A stretch of 9,219 bases of DNA from the NCBI GenBank assembly GCA_031254735.1, contig JAIRTU010000088.1, positions 1 to 9,219 on the forward strand. Direction: 5' to 3'. Each line of letters begins with the position of its first letter. Position 1 is the stretch's first letter. Below are positions 8,807 to 9,219 of the stretch, one piece after another. Both the position numbers and the translations under genes were made by a program. The notes under the pieces are model-generated. The model saw only the letters and a program-made list of their open reading frames with translations. It made no database searches and had not been told where the DNA came from. The stretch is from Bacteroidales bacterium (GTDB lineage: Bacteria; Bacteroidota; Bacteroidia; Bacteroidales; WCHB1-69).

Positions 8807-8834
8807 CTAACCACTCATCACTAACCACTGACCA
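8807..8834. repeat. Four tandem CTAACCA-like heptamers
   Basis: CTAACCA, CTCATCA, CTAACCA and CTGACCA follow each other without spacing; the first and third copies are identical. The units read TGGTTAG-like on the other strand. This is a short non-coding tandem array lying between two divergent promoters. Its role is unknown. Confidence 0.7.
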
Positions 8835-8951
8835 TTTTTGCATATATATATAATGTAACAACAAAGCCTAACCCCGCTAATCCTATTTGTCATATAGATT
8901 ATAGTTGAGAGAATATAAATTTTCTTTCTTGAAAAACAAAATAGTTATTAC

Positions 8952-9001
8952 CTCTATTAAAAATAGAAAGGCGTACCTTTGTGATGTAATTTTTAATAGA
9001 G
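8952..9001. promoter_or_regulatory. Perfect 13-bp inverted repeat enclosing a promoter and abutting a start codon
   Basis: CTCTATTAAAAAT (8952-8964) is the exact reverse complement of ATTTTTAATAGAG (8989-9001). The 24-bp spacer holds a nested AAAGG-CGTA-CCTTT inverted repeat (8967-8980) and the -7 box TACCTTTG. The right arm ends one base before the ATG at 9002. It could be a dimer operator, a cruciform, an RNA hairpin on read-through transcripts, or the flanks of a tiny invertible segment; the short spacer makes the last less likely. Confidence 0.75.
8974..8981 (+). promoter_or_regulatory. -7 box for the heptad-repeat ORF
   Basis: TACCTTTG matches TAnnTTTG exactly and would place transcription start near 8987, about 15 bases before the ATG at 9002 and at the edge of the right arm of the inverted repeat. 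No TTTG -33 element was found at the usual distance, so the promoter may be weak or need an activator. Confidence 0.5.
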
Positions 9002-9219
9002 ATGAACAATTTAGAGGACGCGAATATTTACTTAACGCTTTACAGATATTCTCTACTGCCTTCGGCAGAAGAGAACGCGCCTGCGAGAAACGTTTTATCG
9101 CCTGCGAGGAAAGTCTTTCCGCAGGCGGAGAAAGTTTTGCCGCAGGCGGAAAATGTTTTGCCGCAGGCGGAGAAAGTTTTGCCGCAGGCGGAGAAAGTCT
9201 TGCCGCAGGCGGAGAAAGT
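9002..9219 (+). CDS. Uncharacterised heptad-repeat protein, PQAEKVL units (3' partial)
   Basis: The frame opens at ATG 9002 and is still open at the window edge (72 full codons). I do not recognise the family. Residues 1-25 are unique (starts MNNLEDANIYLTLYRYSLLP), with no signal peptide or membrane segment. From residue 26 the protein is a tandem 7-residue repeat: APARNVL, SPARKVF, PQAEKVL, PQAENVL, PQAEKVL, PQAEKVL and a seventh cut by the edge. Proline in every unit argues against a long continuous helix; an extended or solenoid form is possible but only a guess. Support for coding comes from the -7 box 21 bases upstream, the 21-bp unit length, and amino-acid conservation in the more diverged first units. 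Against it, the repeat unit has no stop codon in any of the six frames, so an open frame alone is weak proof. The GC-rich array contrasts with its AT-rich upstream DNA. Confidence 0.5.
   Translation, partial: MNNLEDANIYLTLYRYSLLPSAEENAPARNVLSPARKVFPQAEKVLPQAENVLPQAEKVLPQAEKVLPQAEK
9049..9075 (+). other. Imperfect hairpin just before the repeat array
   Basis: TTCTCT (9049-9054) pairs with AGAGAA (9070-9075), and CTGCC (9056-9060) with GGCAG (9064-9068), around a TTC loop with one A-A mismatch. This gives eleven pairs inside the unique N-terminal coding part, ending two bases before the first repeat unit. Confidence 0.6.
9077..9219. repeat. 21-bp tandem repeat array, at least seven units, running off the window
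   Basis: Units start at 9077, 9098, 9119, 9140, 9161, 9182 and 9203 (last one truncated). The units at 9119 and 9161 are identical; 9140 differs from them at two bases and 9182 at one. The first two units are clearly diverged and carry CGCCTGCG where later units have its reverse complement CGCAGGCG, a difference of only the two central bases. A degenerate edge with a uniform interior is typical of arrays that grow by slippage or unequal exchange. Copy-number changes would keep the reading frame. Confidence 0.95.

Larger units (their letters stand above)
8665..9001. other. Intergenic region between divergent gltX and the heptad-repeat ORF
   Basis: No convincing coding sequence was found. A 70-residue minus-strand frame (8652-8864) overlaps the gltX start, consists largely of repeats and promoter, and is not credible. 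From left to right the region holds the gltX promoter, a weak hairpin, a CAC-rich imperfect repeat, four CTAACCA-like heptamers, a short AT dinucleotide run (8842-8852), about 90 bases of AT-rich DNA without clear structure, and the inverted-repeat promoter of the rightmost ORF. Confidence 0.7.

Noticed and set aside
8652..8864. 70-residue minus-strand frame upstream of gltX
   Set aside because: It covers the heptamer repeats and the gltX promoter and overlaps the gltX start. The peptide looks like translated repeat DNA.
8952..9001. Terminal inverted repeat of an insertion sequence
   Set aside because: Both arms lie within 50 bp, no transposase or target-site duplication is visible, and the arms frame a promoter instead.
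9077..9219. CRISPR array
   Set aside because: The 21-bp units are directly adjacent, with no unique spacers between them.

Overview
The window looks like chromosome of a member of the Bacteroidota, most likely Bacteroidales. Four things support this: a type IX secretion (T9SS) C-terminal sorting domain on the first protein, promoters of the TAnnTTTG (-7) type in front of several genes, a glutamyl-tRNA synthetase with the sequence style of that phylum, and a very large TolB-like/outer-membrane protein of a kind common there. Base composition is moderately AT-rich, apart from a GC-rich repeat array at the right edge.

Layout. Bases 1-1821 (+) carry the C-terminal 606 residues of a secreted right-handed beta-helix protein whose start lies to the left of the window. 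A strong hairpin/T-run terminator follows at 1850-1888. Four genes on the minus strand then fill 1977-8664. Read in transcription order they are gltX (glutamyl-tRNA synthetase), a 1076-residue envelope protein (signal peptide, inactive-looking peptidase domain, TolB-type propeller and Omp85-like barrel), a GT4-type glycosyltransferase, and tsaC (threonylcarbamoyl-AMP synthase). The last two overlap by 4 bp and probably form an operon with its own promoter at 3660-3688. gltX has a clear promoter at 8696-8730. The envelope gene may have a weak promoter of its own or be read through from gltX.

The region from 8665 to 9001 has no convincing gene. It holds the gltX promoter, two kinds of short degenerate tandem repeat, AT-rich DNA, and a perfect 13-bp inverted repeat (8952-8964 / 8989-9001) that encloses a consensus -7 box and ends at the base before an ATG.

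That ATG (9002) opens a reading frame running off the right edge. After about 25 unique residues it becomes a tandem array of a 7-residue unit (PQAEKVL), encoded by 21-bp repeats, with seven units visible. I do not recognise this protein. The inverted repeat, promoter, internal hairpin and coding repeat array together are the most unusual part of the window. The gltX and tsaC genes are housekeeping (tRNA charging and tRNA t6A37 modification). The beta-helix protein, the barrel protein and the glycosyltransferase all point to the cell surface.
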